From Phenylobacterium sp. (GTDB taxonomy: Bacteria > Pseudomonadota > Alphaproteobacteria > Caulobacterales > Caulobacteraceae), in NCBI RefSeq assembly GCF_019636135.1, contig NZ_JAHBYD010000015.1:1-64000 (forward strand): a stretch of 64,000 bases of DNA, read 5' to 3'. How positions within the stretch are numbered: position 1 is the stretch's first letter; each line of letters opens with the position of its first letter. Of the stretch, positions 18,349-27,809 are shown in pieces. A program made the position numbers and the translations under genes. A model generated the notes under the pieces. That model worked only from the letters and a program-made list of their open reading frames with translations, ran no database searches and was not told the origin of the DNA.

Positions 18349-20244
18349 ATGTCGGAGACTGCCATGGCGCCCCTGCGCGGCGCCGCGCTCATCAAGGACG
18401 AGGTCAGGCGCCTGCCGGACAGGCCGGGCGTGTACCGGATGATGGGCGACGACGGCGAGGTGCTCTACGTCGGCAAGGCCCGCAGCCTGAAGAAGCGGGT
18501 GATCCAGTACGCGCAAGGCCGCTTCCACACCCAGCGCATCGCCCACATGGTCGACCAGACCCGGTCGATGGAGTTCGTCACCACCCGCACCGAGACCGAC
18601 GCCCTGCTGCTCGAGATCAACCTGATCAAGCAGCTCAAGCCGCGCTTCAACGTCCTCCTGCGCGACGACAAGAGCTTCCCCGAGATCGTCATCCGCCGCG
18701 AGCACCCGGCCGCCCAGCTCCGCAAGCACCGCGGCGCCCACACCATCAAGGGCGACTACTTCGGCCCCTTCGCCAGCGCCAATGCGGTCAACAAGACGCT
18801 GAACACCCTGCAGAAGGCGTTCCTGCTCCGCTCCTGCTCCGACAGCGTCTACGAGAGCCGCACGCGCCCCTGCATGCTGCACCAGATCAAGCGCTGCGCG
18901 GCGCCCTGCACGGGGCTGGTCTCCATCGAGGACTACGCCGGCCTCGTGGAGCAGGCCGGCGACTTCCTGCGCGGCAAGTCCCGCGCGGTGATCGCCAGGA
19001 TGGCCGAGCAGATGACCGCCGCGGCCGAGGAGATGGAGTTCGAGCGGGCCGCCCGCCTGCGCGACCGCATCCGCGCGCTGGCCAGCGTCGCCCAGGAGAC
19101 CTCGATCAACCCCGAGACGGTCGACGAGGCCGACGTCTTCGCGCTGCACGCCGAGGGCGGCCAGGCCTGCGTCCAGGTCTTCTTCTTCCGCGCCGGCCAG
19201 AACTGGGGCAACCGCGCCTACTTTCCCAAGATTCCGCAGGGGGGCGTGGACAAGTCCGACGAGGACGCCGACGTCATGGGCGCCTTCCTGGGCCAGTTCT
19301 ACGACGACAAGCCGATCCCGAAGCTCATCCTGGTCAACGTCGAGCCCGCCGAGTGCGGCCTGATCGCCGAGGCCTTCGCCCAGAAGTCGGGCCGCAGGGT
19401 CGAGATCGCCCGGCCCCAGCGCGGCGAGAAGAAGGGGCTCGTCCAGCACGCCTTCACCAACGCCCGCGAGGCGCTGGGGCGGAAGATGGCCGAGGGCTCG
19501 GCGCAGACGAAGCTGCTGGCCCAGGTCTGCGAGGCGTTCGGCCTGGAGGCGCCGCCCGAGCGGATCGAGGTCTACGACAACAGCCACATCATGGGCACGA
19601 ACGCCGTCGGCGGCATGATCGTGGCCGGCCCCGAGGGGTTCCAGAAGAGCCAGTACCGCAAGTTCAACATCAAGGGCTCGGACCTCACCCCCGGCGACGA
19701 CTTCGGGATGATGAAGGAGGTGCTGCGCCGCCGCTTCGGCCGCCTGGTGAAGGAGGAAGAGGAGGGGATGCTCTCGGGAAAGGGGGGCGAGGCGGTCCGC
19801 CCCGACCTGGTCCTGATCGACGGCGGCATGGGCCAGGTGGGCGTGGTGGTCGAGATCATGGCCGACCTGGGCGTCGACGACATCCCCGTCGTGGGCGTCG
19901 CCAAGGGCCCCGACCGCGACGCCGGGCTCGAGCGCTTCTACATCCCGGGCAAGCCCTACTTCATGCTCGAGCCCAAGAGCCCGGTCCTCTACTACCTCCA
20001 GCGCCTGCGCGACGAGGCCCACCGCTTCGCCATCGGCTCCCACCGCACCCGCCGCGCCATGGACCTGAAGAAGAACCCCCTCGACGAGATCGAGGGCGTC
20101 GGCCCCGGCCGCAAGCGCGCGCTGCTGCACGCCTTCGGCTCGGCCCGGGGCGTGAGCCGCGCCAGCGTCGAGGACCTGGCGAAGGTGGAAGGCGTCAGCG
20201 GCCCCCTCGCCCAGCGCATCCACGACTTCTTCCGCAAGGGGTAG
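18349..20244 (+). CDS. uvrC: Excinuclease ABC subunit C
   Basis: The 631-residue protein is the dual-incision nuclease of UvrABC nucleotide excision repair. The N-terminal GIY-YIG nuclease has GVY (27-29) and YVGKA (40-44) and makes the 3' cut. A Cys-rich segment ([15 protein letters not shown]) and a UVR motif that contacts UvrB follow. The RNase H-like domain for the 5' cut contains [18 protein letters not shown] with Asp410 and [11 protein letters not shown]. Helix-hairpin-helix DNA-binding motifs close the protein. ATG 18349 is used; ATG 18364 is an alternative. No LexA box was found upstream. Confidence 0.97.
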   Translation: MSETAMAPLRGAALIKDEVRRLPDRPGVYRMMGDDGEVLYVGKARSLKKRVIQYAQGRFHTQRIAHMVDQTRSMEFVTTRTETDALLLEINLIKQLKPRFNVLLRDDKSFPEIVIRREHPAAQLRKHRGAHTIKGDYFGPFASANAVNKTLNTLQKAFLLRSCSDSVYESRTRPCMLHQIKRCAAPCTGLVSIEDYAGLVEQAGDFLRGKSRAVIARMAEQMTAAAEEMEFERAARLRDRIRALASVAQETSINPETVDEADVFALHAEGGQACVQVFFFRAGQNWGNRAYFPKIPQGGVDKSDEDADVMGAFLGQFYDDKPIPKLILVNVEPAECGLIAEAFAQKSGRRVEIARPQRGEKKGLVQHAFTNAREALGRKMAEGSAQTKLLAQVCEAFGLEAPPERIEVYDNSHIMGTNAVGGMIVAGPEGFQKSQYRKFNIKGSDLTPGDDFGMMKEVLRRRFGRLVKEEEEGMLSGKGGEAVRPDLVLIDGGMGQVGVVVEIMADLGVDDIPVVGVAKGPDRDAGLERFYIPGKPYFMLEPKSPVLYYLQRLRDEAHRFAIGSHRTRRAMDLKKNPLDEIEGVGPGRKRALLHAFGSARGVSRASVEDLAKVEGVSGPLAQRIHDFFRKG

Positions 20245-20324
20245 GGCTTCCGCCGACCGCCGTTATTCGCGCATAGTCCCGCCGAGACGTCCCGGCGCGG
20301 CCCCGGACGTCGGGGGAGACTGCG

Positions 20325-21458
20325 ATGGCGACGGCCCGCCGCTACGCCCAGCCCGGGACGGAGGCGCGTCCGGGCCTCTTCGCCGACGTCCTGGCCGGCT
20401 GGACCAACGACGACGTCCTGCAGACCGAGGCCGCCCGCGCGGCCCTGGGCGCCCGCCACCCGCAGGCCCTGCGCGTGCTGGACTGGCCCGAGCTGCGCGC
20501 GCTGTTCGACCGCTACGATCCGCCCGCCACCCGCGACGGCCGCCGCGACCGCCGGTTCGGCCAGCTCTCGGTGGCGCTGGCGACGCTGGGCCTGGTGCTC
20601 GCGATGGCCTCGCCCCTGGCCGTCGGCGGCGAGCAGGTGGTGGAGCGGGTGGCCGCCGTGCTCGTGGTCGCGGGCCTCGCGATGATGGCCGTCCACCGCT
20701 TCGGCGCGGGGGCCAGGGCCCGCGCGCTGGCCCGGCGGTTCGGGGCCGAGCGGGTGAGGGCGCTCTACTTCCAGGCGGTGGTCAACAATCCGGGCCTGGC
20801 CGCCCGCGCCATGTCCGACGACGCCGCGCTCGCCGACTGGCGGGCCGCCCGGGCGCGCATGCTGGAAGGCCTGCCCGCGCCCGAGGACCTGCCGGGCCAG
20901 GTCCCGAGGCTCGCCCGCCCCGTCGAGGACGACGCCGAGGCCTGGGTCGCGCCCGAATGGTCGACGCCGCCTGCGCCCCCCGAGCCGTCGAAGGACCTCG
21001 ACCTCCTGCTCTCCCTGCTGCGCGGCCAGCGGCTGGAGGGCCAGCTCGCCTACGTGGAGCGCAAGCTCGGCGCCTCGCTGGGCGCGCCGGGCCAGCGGGC
21101 CTCGGTGGTCCGGATGCTGAGCCGCCTGCTGCTGGCCGCCGCCGTGGTCACCGGCGTCATGGCCGCCGTGCTCGTCTTCGCCCTGGACCGCGCGCCGGGC
21201 GGCGCCGACGTGAAGCTCGCCCTGGAGGTGGCCGCCGGCGCCCTCGTCGCCGCCATGGCCATCAGCGTCGTCAACGACGACCGCCGCCTGGCCGGCGACG
21301 CCACCCGCTACGCCGCCTACGCCGCCGCCCTCGCCAGGGCCCGCACCCGCTTCGACCGCGGCGACCTGCCGGAAAAGCTCGCCGCCCTGCGCGACGTCGA
21401 GATCACCTGCCACCACGACCTCCGCGCCTTCATCGCCAACCACTGGCGCGCACGCTAG
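20325..21458 (+). CDS. Membrane protein with two two-helix modules
   Basis: The 377-residue protein starts at ATG 20325 after GGGGGAGACTGCG. Four hydrophobic helices come as two pairs: about residues 84-105 with 109-125, and about 268-287 with 294-313. Each pair is followed by a basic, helical cytoplasmic segment; the last ends in EITCHHDLRAFIANHW. Helix pairs followed by helices recall 2TM effector (SLATT/DUF4231-like) proteins, but the similarity is only architectural. No signal peptide or enzymatic motif is seen. It follows uvrC by 80 bp. Confidence 0.75.
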   Translation: MATARRYAQPGTEARPGLFADVLAGWTNDDVLQTEAARAALGARHPQALRVLDWPELRALFDRYDPPATRDGRRDRRFGQLSVALATLGLVLAMASPLAVGGEQVVERVAAVLVVAGLAMMAVHRFGAGARARALARRFGAERVRALYFQAVVNNPGLAARAMSDDAALADWRAARARMLEGLPAPEDLPGQVPRLARPVEDDAEAWVAPEWSTPPAPPEPSKDLDLLLSLLRGQRLEGQLAYVERKLGASLGAPGQRASVVRMLSRLLLAAAVVTGVMAAVLVFALDRAPGGADVKLALEVAAGALVAAMAISVVNDDRRLAGDATRYAAYAAALARARTRFDRGDLPEKLAALRDVEITCHHDLRAFIANHWRAR

Positions 21459-21588
21459 CGCAGCCGGCGCGGGGGCGGGGGCGGTGAGGTCCGCCAACCA
21501 CCCTTCGCAAACGTCCCACTCCTCTCCCCCCGCAAAGCGGGAGCGGAGAGGACGCAAGCGTCCGCTCCCCGCCCCGTTTGTCATCCCC

Positions 21589-21757
21589 CCCGTTTGTCAT
21601 CCCGGTTTCGCGGCACGCGAAGACCGGGACCCAACCCTCCGGTGCTCTGAGATGGTGATCCGGCCCCGGCCGCCAGGGCCGTCCTCCTGCCGTCGATACG
21701 CCCGAGGGTTGGGTCCCGGTCTTGGGCTGCGCCCAAACCGGGATGACAAACGGGGGG
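21589..21757. repeat. Long hairpin repeat, family A
   Basis: GTTTGTCATCCCGGTTTCG and its reverse complement (AAACCGGGATGACAAAC) form the outer arms. CGAAGACCGGGACCCAACC pairs with GGTTGGGTCCCGGTCTT. The centre has GGTGCTCTGAGATGGTGATC and GTCGATACGCCCGAGG. With 22043-22217 it flanks a gene remnant. Confidence 0.88.
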
Positions 21758-21869
21758 AAAGGCGCGGGTCCGCTCCTCACCCCGGCGTCCCACCTCCTCT
21801 CCCAGGCCCGGTCGCGCCGGAGCGCTTCCGGCCGGCCGCGTCGATGTCACGCCTCGCTACACGGCATCG

Positions 21870-22039
21870 ACGCACGGCCCTCGGTTGGGTCCGACGACGC
21901 GATCCGCGGAGCGCTCAAGGCCGCGGTGGGAAGGACCGTTACGGTCAGGGGCAAGGCCTTCGGCGCGCACACCGGTCACCATCACGCGCCGCTCGTGCCC
22001 ATCGCCGACAGGGTGACCGTTGCAGGCGCGGCCCGCTAG
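21870..22039 (+). pseudogene. Remnant of a DUF4431-like gene
   Basis: One reading frame ending with TAG at 22039 encodes AIRGALKAAVGRTVTVRGKA followed by FGAHTGHHHAPLV. The GxxFGAHTGHHHxP pattern is the hallmark I associate with DUF4431 domains in small secreted proteins. No start codon, ribosome site or signal peptide precedes it in frame; upstream sequence runs into repeat DNA. The fragment is therefore read as the 3' end of a decayed gene, caught between two copies of the family A repeat. Confidence 0.6.
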
Positions 22040-22042
22040 CAA

Positions 22043-22217
22043 CCCCCCGTTTGTCATCCCGGTTTTGGCCGTAAGGCCAAAGACCGGGACCCAACCCTCC
22101 GGTGCTCTGAGATGGTGATCCGGCCCCGACCGCCAGGGCCGTCCTCCTGCCGTCGATACGCCCGAGGGTTGGGTCCCGGTCTTGGGTTGCGCCCAAACCG
22201 GGATGACAAACGGGGGG
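22043..22217. repeat. Long hairpin repeat, family A
   Basis: A near-identical copy of 21589-21757 in the same orientation, with TTTTGGCCGTAAGGCCAAAG as the variable tip of the left arm. The stretch 22218-22290 downstream shows nothing further. Confidence 0.88.
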
Positions 22218-22294
22218 AGGAGGCGAAGGCCCGCTCCTCACCCCGGCGTCCCACCGCCTCTCCCTAGGCGCTGCCGCGCCCGGGAGCGCTAAAT

Positions 22295-22309
22295 GTTCTC
22301 ATTTTGTTC
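22295..22309 (+). promoter_or_regulatory. LexA (SOS) box
   Basis: GTTC-TCATTTT-GTTC is an exact match to the alphaproteobacterial LexA direct repeat GTTC-N7-GTTC. It is immediately followed by the -35 hexamer at 22310. The same geometry recurs at 31744-31758. Confidence 0.85.
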
Positions 22310-22338
22310 TTGACGTCCGCCGTCGCGTCCCCCATATT
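22310..22338 (+). promoter_or_regulatory. Sigma-70 promoter abutting the LexA box
   Basis: TTGACG (22310-22315), 17-bp spacer, CATATT (22333-22338). It drives the terminase-like gene at 22453, and LexA bound to the adjacent box should block the -35. Confidence 0.7.
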
Positions 22339-22452
22339 CCGTCACCGAAGCTGGTGAATTGCGCCCGGGGCGCAGCACCTCGCCGGCCGGCCTTCCCATC
22401 CGCTGCAAACGCTCTGCGCGGCGCCGCCCGCGGGGCCTCTGAGGACATGCCC

Positions 22453-23331
22453 ATGCCGCCCCGCCGCCTGCCGCGCGGCGCGCCCGAGCCTGCGCCCCGG
22501 CGCCGGGCCTCGCGCGCCTACATCCAGTATTCCGCCAGGCTCGCGCGGGCGATCTGCGCCCGCGTCGCCGCCGGCGAGAAGCTCGTCGCCATCTGCGCCG
22601 ACGCCGACATGCCGAGCCGCGGCACGGTCGGCCGCTGGGTGCGCGAGCTGCCCCGCTTCAAGGCGATCTACGACCGCGCCAAGGCCATGGGCCTGCGCCT
22701 GGGCGGCGGCGTGGGGTCGAGCTACGACCCCGTCGCCGCCCACGAGATCGTGGTCCGGGTGTCGCAGGGCGAGACGCTGACCGCCATCGCCGACGACCCG
22801 CGCATGCCGCCGATCTGGACCATCATGTACTGGAGGCAGAACGAGGCGGGGTTCGGCGATGCGCTGACCCTGGCGCGCGAGGCGCTGGCCGACCGCTACG
22901 CCGACCTCGGGTGGCGGATGGCGCTCGCCGCCACGCCCGAGACGACCTTCCTCACCCGCATGCAGCTCGCCCAGTTGCGCTGGACCGCCGCCATCCAGTC
23001 GCCGCGCACCCACGGCAAGCTCAAGCCCGTCGAGCCGCCCCGGCCGCAGGAGGTGCATACCTACCTCTTCCGCCACTTCCAGATCGAGAAGAACCCCGAG
23101 ACCGGCCAGATCCGCGTGGTCTGCTACACCCCCAACGGCGAGACCATGCTGCCCGAGCGCACCTCGGAAGGCCCCTGGGGCGACCCGCCCCACGTCATCC
23201 GCGCCCGCCACTACGCGGCCGGCACGCCGACCCCCGGCTACGGCCCCGACGGCCATCCCCTGCCGAAGTCCGAGCCCCAGACGCCGCTGCCCCCGCCGGG
23301 CCCCGCCGACGACTCCGACCGCTGGCTCTAG
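22453..23331 (+). CDS. Terminase-small-subunit-like DNA-binding protein, SOS-controlled
   Basis: The 292-residue protein uses ATG 22453, seven bases after GAGGA; ATG 22447 is too close to the site. Two helix-turn-helix repeats are visible: GEKLVAICADADMPSRGTVG near residue 37 and GETLTAIADDPRMPPIWTIM near residue 108. They match the tandem DNA-recognition helices of phage terminase small-subunit-like proteins. The C-terminal part (HTYLFRHFQIEKN ... YTPNGETMLPERTSEG) is not assigned. No large terminase, portal or capsid gene is nearby, so it is a domesticated or orphan phage-type gene. The LexA box predicts induction by DNA damage. Confidence 0.82.
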   Translation: MPPRRLPRGAPEPAPRRRASRAYIQYSARLARAICARVAAGEKLVAICADADMPSRGTVGRWVRELPRFKAIYDRAKAMGLRLGGGVGSSYDPVAAHEIVVRVSQGETLTAIADDPRMPPIWTIMYWRQNEAGFGDALTLAREALADRYADLGWRMALAATPETTFLTRMQLAQLRWTAAIQSPRTHGKLKPVEPPRPQEVHTYLFRHFQIEKNPETGQIRVVCYTPNGETMLPERTSEGPWGDPPHVIRARHYAAGTPTPGYGPDGHPLPKSEPQTPLPPPGPADDSDRWL

Positions 23332-23371
23332 GTCCCGGCCTCAAGCCCCTCCGAGCGAATTCAATATTTCC

Positions 23372-23430
23372 GCTCATCCCGGCTTCCGCTCATCCCGGCT
23401 TCCGCTCATCCCGGCGAATGCCGGGATGAG
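23372..23430. repeat. Short tandem repeat with closing palindrome
   Basis: The 16-bp unit CGCTCATCCCGGCTTC occurs in tandem and is followed by CGGCGAATGCCGGGATGAGC. The same CCGGGATGAGCGGTATCG tag occurs near 10512. Confidence 0.75.
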
Positions 23431-23446
23431 CGGTATCGAGGACGGA

Positions 23447-23631
23447 CGCGCGCCAACGGCGCAGCCCGCGCCGCAGGCGCGCTATTTCTCACCACCAAGA
23501 CCACCAAGACCACCAAGGGTCCGGGAAGCGCCCCGCGCTCGGCTCACCCGCGGCGCCTTGGTGATCTTGGTGCCCTTGGTGGTTGAATCGAAACGGCGCT
23601 GATGCGCCCACGCAGCTCGAAGGTCCGCCCC
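23447..23631. repeat. 9-bp-period hairpin element (CCACCAAGA version)
   Basis: The left arm repeats ACCACCAAG three times (about 23490-23519); the right arm carries CCTTGGTGATCTTGGTGCCC and onwards. Flanks are GCGCGCCAACGGCGCAGCCC and GAATCGAAACGGCGCTGA with CAGCTCGAAGGTCCGCCCC. The arms match. Confidence 0.88.
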
Positions 23632-23649
23632 CTCATGAGGACCGACCCC

Positions 23650-23825
23650 AGTCGCGCCAACCTGCCGGCGCAGCCCGCGCCGCAGGCGCCCTCAAACTGA
23701 ACCACAGAAAACACGGAGGACACAGAAGGGCCCTGTGGGATCCGCCGCCTTCCGTGTTTTCTGTGTTTTCCGTGGTTGAATCAAAGCGGCGCTGACGCGC
23801 CAACGCAGCTCGAAGGTCCGCCCCC
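23650..23825. repeat. 9-bp-period hairpin element (CACAGAAAA version)
   Basis: Left arm AACCACAGAAAACACGGAGG; right arm CCGTGTTTTCTGTGTTTTCC. Flanks match the preceding element, including CAGCTCGAAGGTCCGCCCC, so two different arm versions sit in tandem with the same flank. Confidence 0.88.
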
Positions 23826-23911
23826 ATCCGCCCCGCCGCCCCGTGTGCAGCGCACAAAAGCCTTGATCCGTCCGCCTTCAGTCGAGGTTCTAGGCGCCCG
23901 CTCGGCGGTCC

Positions 23912-23939
23912 GGGAGGTTACCGGCCGCGGTAACCTCCC
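23912..23939. promoter_or_regulatory. Perfect 12-bp-arm palindrome
   Basis: GGGAGGTTACCG and CGGTAACCTCCC are separated by GCCG. No T run follows, so it is not an intrinsic terminator. It lies 78 bp before a small membrane-peptide gene and could be an operator or an RNA hairpin. The rest of the gap 23332-24017 is the repeats listed here. Confidence 0.55.
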
Positions 23940-24017
23940 TGACGGCGGCGTTCATGCGCGGTTCAAGGCGGGCTTGCGAGACCGGCGGCCAGGATGGATC
24001 CCGGAGCCCCGACCCCG

Positions 24018-24149
24018 ATGACCCGCAAGACCGCGAAGGCCGCGACCGACGCCCGCCCGTCGCCCTGGGCCGTGGCCCTGCTCGTCGTCTCCACCGGCCT
24101 CGCCGCCGCCGCCATCATGCTGCTGACGACCGGGTTCGGCCTGGCGTAG
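24018..24149 (+). CDS. 43-residue single-span membrane peptide
   Basis: The ATG 24018 to TAG 24149 frame encodes a basic N-terminus (MTRKTAKAATDARPS) and one hydrophobic helix (PWAVALLVVSTGLAAAAIML). It lies 81 bp ahead of pgsA in the same direction. No strong ribosome site is seen, only weak purines. No family is recognised. Confidence 0.5.
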   Translation: MTRKTAKAATDARPSPWAVALLVVSTGLAAAAIMLLTTGFGLA

Positions 24150-24230
24150 GCCCGCGCGCGGCGTGGCCGCGGCGAGACGAAGCAGCTAAGCTCGGGAACG
24201 AAGCCCAAGCTTGGACGCTCGATTCGCCGC

Positions 24231-24851
24231 ATGAAGTCGTTACCCAACATCCTGACCGCCTCGCGCCTCGTCATGGCGCTGTTCATGTTCGTGGCGCTCG
24301 CCGCCGCGGCCGGGGCGCTGCCCTACCTCTCGAACCGCATCGAGCCCGAGACCCAGTTCGCGCTGCAGCGCTGGGCGGTCTACGCCTTCGTCCTGGCGGC
24401 CGTGACCGACTTCTTCGACGGCTGGCTGGCCCGCAAGCTCCACGCCGAGAGCGTCTGGGGCGCCATCCTCGACCCGATCGGCGACAAGGTGCTGGTCTGC
24501 GGCGCGATCCTGGGCCTGCTATCCCTGGGTCCCCAACCTATGGTTGTTCTTCCCGCCGGCCTGATACTTTTCCGCGAGTTCACCGTTTCGGCCCTGCGCG
24601 AGGTGGGCGCCGGCAAGGGGGTGAAGCTGCCCGTGACCCTGCTCGCCAAGTGGAAGACGACGCTCCAGCTCACGGCGCTGGCCATGGAGCTGGTCGTCGC
24701 CGCCTGGGGCGCCTTCAGCCTCCCCGACGGCACGCCCTTCCGCGAGGGCTTCGAGGTGGCCGCCCACGCCCTCTTCTGGATCGCCACCCTCGCGACCCTG
24801 ATCACCGGCGTCCAGTACTGGGAACAGACCCGCAAGGCGCTCTCGGCCTGA
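24231..24851 (+). CDS. pgsA: CDP-diacylglycerol-glycerol-3-phosphate 3-phosphatidyltransferase
   Basis: The 206-residue inner-membrane enzyme forms phosphatidylglycerol phosphate, the committed step to phosphatidylglycerol and cardiolipin. It carries the complete CDP-alcohol phosphatidyltransferase motif: D60, D63-G-x2-A-R68, G77, D81 and D85. Several hydrophobic helices surround it. Length fits PgsA. In many proteobacteria pgsA follows uvrC; here repeats and two other genes separate them. Confidence 0.95.
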   Translation: MKSLPNILTASRLVMALFMFVALAAAAGALPYLSNRIEPETQFALQRWAVYAFVLAAVTDFFDGWLARKLHAESVWGAILDPIGDKVLVCGAILGLLSLGPQPMVVLPAGLILFREFTVSALREVGAGKGVKLPVTLLAKWKTTLQLTALAMELVVAAWGAFSLPDGTPFREGFEVAAHALFWIATLATLITGVQYWEQTRKALSA

Positions 24852-24854
24852 GCC

Positions 24855-26225
<1,371 letters not shown>

Positions 26226-26256
26226 GGGCGGGCTCTACAGCGGCGCGGACCCGGCC

Positions 26257-27147
26257 TCAACTCATCGGGTTGGCCGGCGGCGCGGGCTCGGGCAGCGGGA
26301 TCCATTCGTCGTGGTCGGCGTCGGGCAGCTTCATGCGCCCGGCGCGCCAGTCGGCCTTGGCCTGCTCGATCCGCTCTTTCGATGAGGAGACGAAGTTCCA
26401 CTCGATGAAGCGCGGGCCCAGCGGCTCGCCGCCCAGCAGCATCATTATGGCCGGCGTGACGGCCTTGAACAGCACCGGCTGGCCGGGCGCGAACACCAGC
26501 ATCTGGCCCGCCTGCCAGATGCGGCCCTCCGCCTCGACCTGGCCCTGGGCGACGTAGGCGGCGCGCTCGGGATACTCCGCCGGCAGCTCGGCCTGCGCGC
26601 CCGCGTCGAGGCGCCAGTGGACGTAGAACATCGGCGAGTGGGTGGCGACCTTGGCCTCGGCGCCGAACGCCTTGCCGACGATCAGCCGCGCCCACAGGCC
26701 GCCGCCCTCGTAGGTGGGCAGGTCGTCCGGGCCGTGGTTGGCGAAGGCCGGGGCGGTCTCCTCCAGCTCGGCCGGCAGCGCCACCCAGGCCTGGATGCCG
26801 TGCATCGACCCGCCCTCGTCGCGCAGGGTCTCGAACCGCTCGGAGTGGGTGATGCCCGAGCCCGCGGTCATCCAGTTCACCTCGCCGGGGTGGATGTCCT
26901 GCGTCACGCCGGTGGAGTCGCGGTGGGTGATCGCGCCGTCGAACAGGTAGGTGACGGTCGAGAGCCCGATGTGCGGGTGCGGCCGCACGTCGACGCTGCG
27001 CGGGAAGCCGGGCTGGAAGTCCACCGGGCCCATGTGGTCGAAGAACACGAACGGCCCGACCATGCGGCGCCTGGCGAAGGGCAGGACCCGGCCCACCTCG
27101 AACCCGCCCAGGTCCTTGCGGCGCTGGTCGATCACGAGGTCGATCAT
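26257..27147 (-). CDS. Pirin-family cupin protein
   Basis: The 296-residue bicupin has the pirin signatures: RRMVGPFVFFDHMGP, PHPHIGLSTVTYLFDGAITH with iron-ligand His residues, and NWMTAGSGITHSER. Some pirins have quercetinase activity and others act as regulatory partners; the sequence does not decide. It lies between the lrp-type gene (22 bp) and sdaA, suggesting co-transcription. Confidence 0.92.
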   Translation of the reverse strand: MIDLVIDQRRKDLGGFEVGRVLPFARRRMVGPFVFFDHMGPVDFQPGFPRSVDVRPHPHIGLSTVTYLFDGAITHRDSTGVTQDIHPGEVNWMTAGSGITHSERFETLRDEGGSMHGIQAWVALPAELEETAPAFANHGPDDLPTYEGGGLWARLIVGKAFGAEAKVATHSPMFYVHWRLDAGAQAELPAEYPERAAYVAQGQVEAEGRIWQAGQMLVFAPGQPVLFKAVTPAIMMLLGGEPLGPRFIEWNFVSSSKERIEQAKADWRAGRMKLPDADHDEWIPLPEPAPPANPMS

Positions 27148-27169
27148 GGCGAGGCTCCTTTGGGGAGAC

Positions 27170-27667
27170 CTACCCCTGCGCGCTCACATAGGGGCTGACA
27201 AGGCCCAGCGGGGCGGCGGTGGTGTTCTTCACCGAGCGGATGACGATGCGGCTCTCGATGTTCGACACCAGGCCCAGGCCCAGGATCCTGTCGCGCAGGA
27301 AGTCGTCGAAGGCATGCATGTCGCGGGTGACGATCCGCAGTTCGTAGTCGCACGCCCCGGTGACCGTGGCGCACTGAACCACCTCGGCCAGCTTGCCGAT
27401 GGCGGTCTCGAAGCTCTCGAGGTTCTCCTTGGTCGGCAGGCTGAGCTTGACGGTGCAATAGACCTCGAAGCCCAGGCCCAGCTTGTCGCGGTCCAGGATG
27501 GTCACGCGGCGCTGGATCACGCCGGCGTCTTCCAGCCTTTTGATGCGCCGCCAGCAGGGGCTGGACGACAAACCGACCCGCTCGGCGATCTCGGCGACGG
27601 ACAAACCCGCGTCGTGCTGGATCAGATCCAGGATCTTGGCATCGACCGCGTCGAGGGCCTCGGACAA
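27170..27667 (-). CDS. Lrp/AsnC-family transcriptional regulator
   Basis: The 165-residue protein has an N-terminal helix-turn-helix (LSVAEIAERVGLSSSPCWRR) and a C-terminal RAM/AsnC ligand domain (VQCATVTGACDYELRIVTRD). The start is TTG 27667, because AGGAGG lies at 27673-27678 with 5-bp spacing; ATG 27697 upstream has no such site. It is divergent from the 2-oxoacid ferredoxin oxidoreductase (142-bp gap) and leads the pirin-sdaA operon. It probably senses an amino acid and controls both directions; this is inference from context. Confidence 0.92.
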   Translation of the reverse strand: MSEALDAVDAKILDLIQHDAGLSVAEIAERVGLSSSPCWRRIKRLEDAGVIQRRVTILDRDKLGLGFEVYCTVKLSLPTKENLESFETAIGKLAEVVQCATVTGACDYELRIVTRDMHAFDDFLRDRILGLGLVSNIESRIVIRSVKNTTAAPLGLVSPYVSAQG

Positions 27668-27809
27668 GTTTTCCTCCTGTTGACGCCATAAGGGCATATG
27701 GTTCTTGCCCCGGATGGGATGTCGCGGGGCATGCTTTTGGCAAGCATTTGCGGCGCACTTATATGATCTTGCAGGCGGCGTGGGGAGGCCCGAAAGGAAG
27801 AAAATTGCG

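Noticed and set aside
22447..23331. Prophage
   Set aside because: Only one terminase-like gene; no large terminase, portal, capsid, tail or integrase gene in the window.
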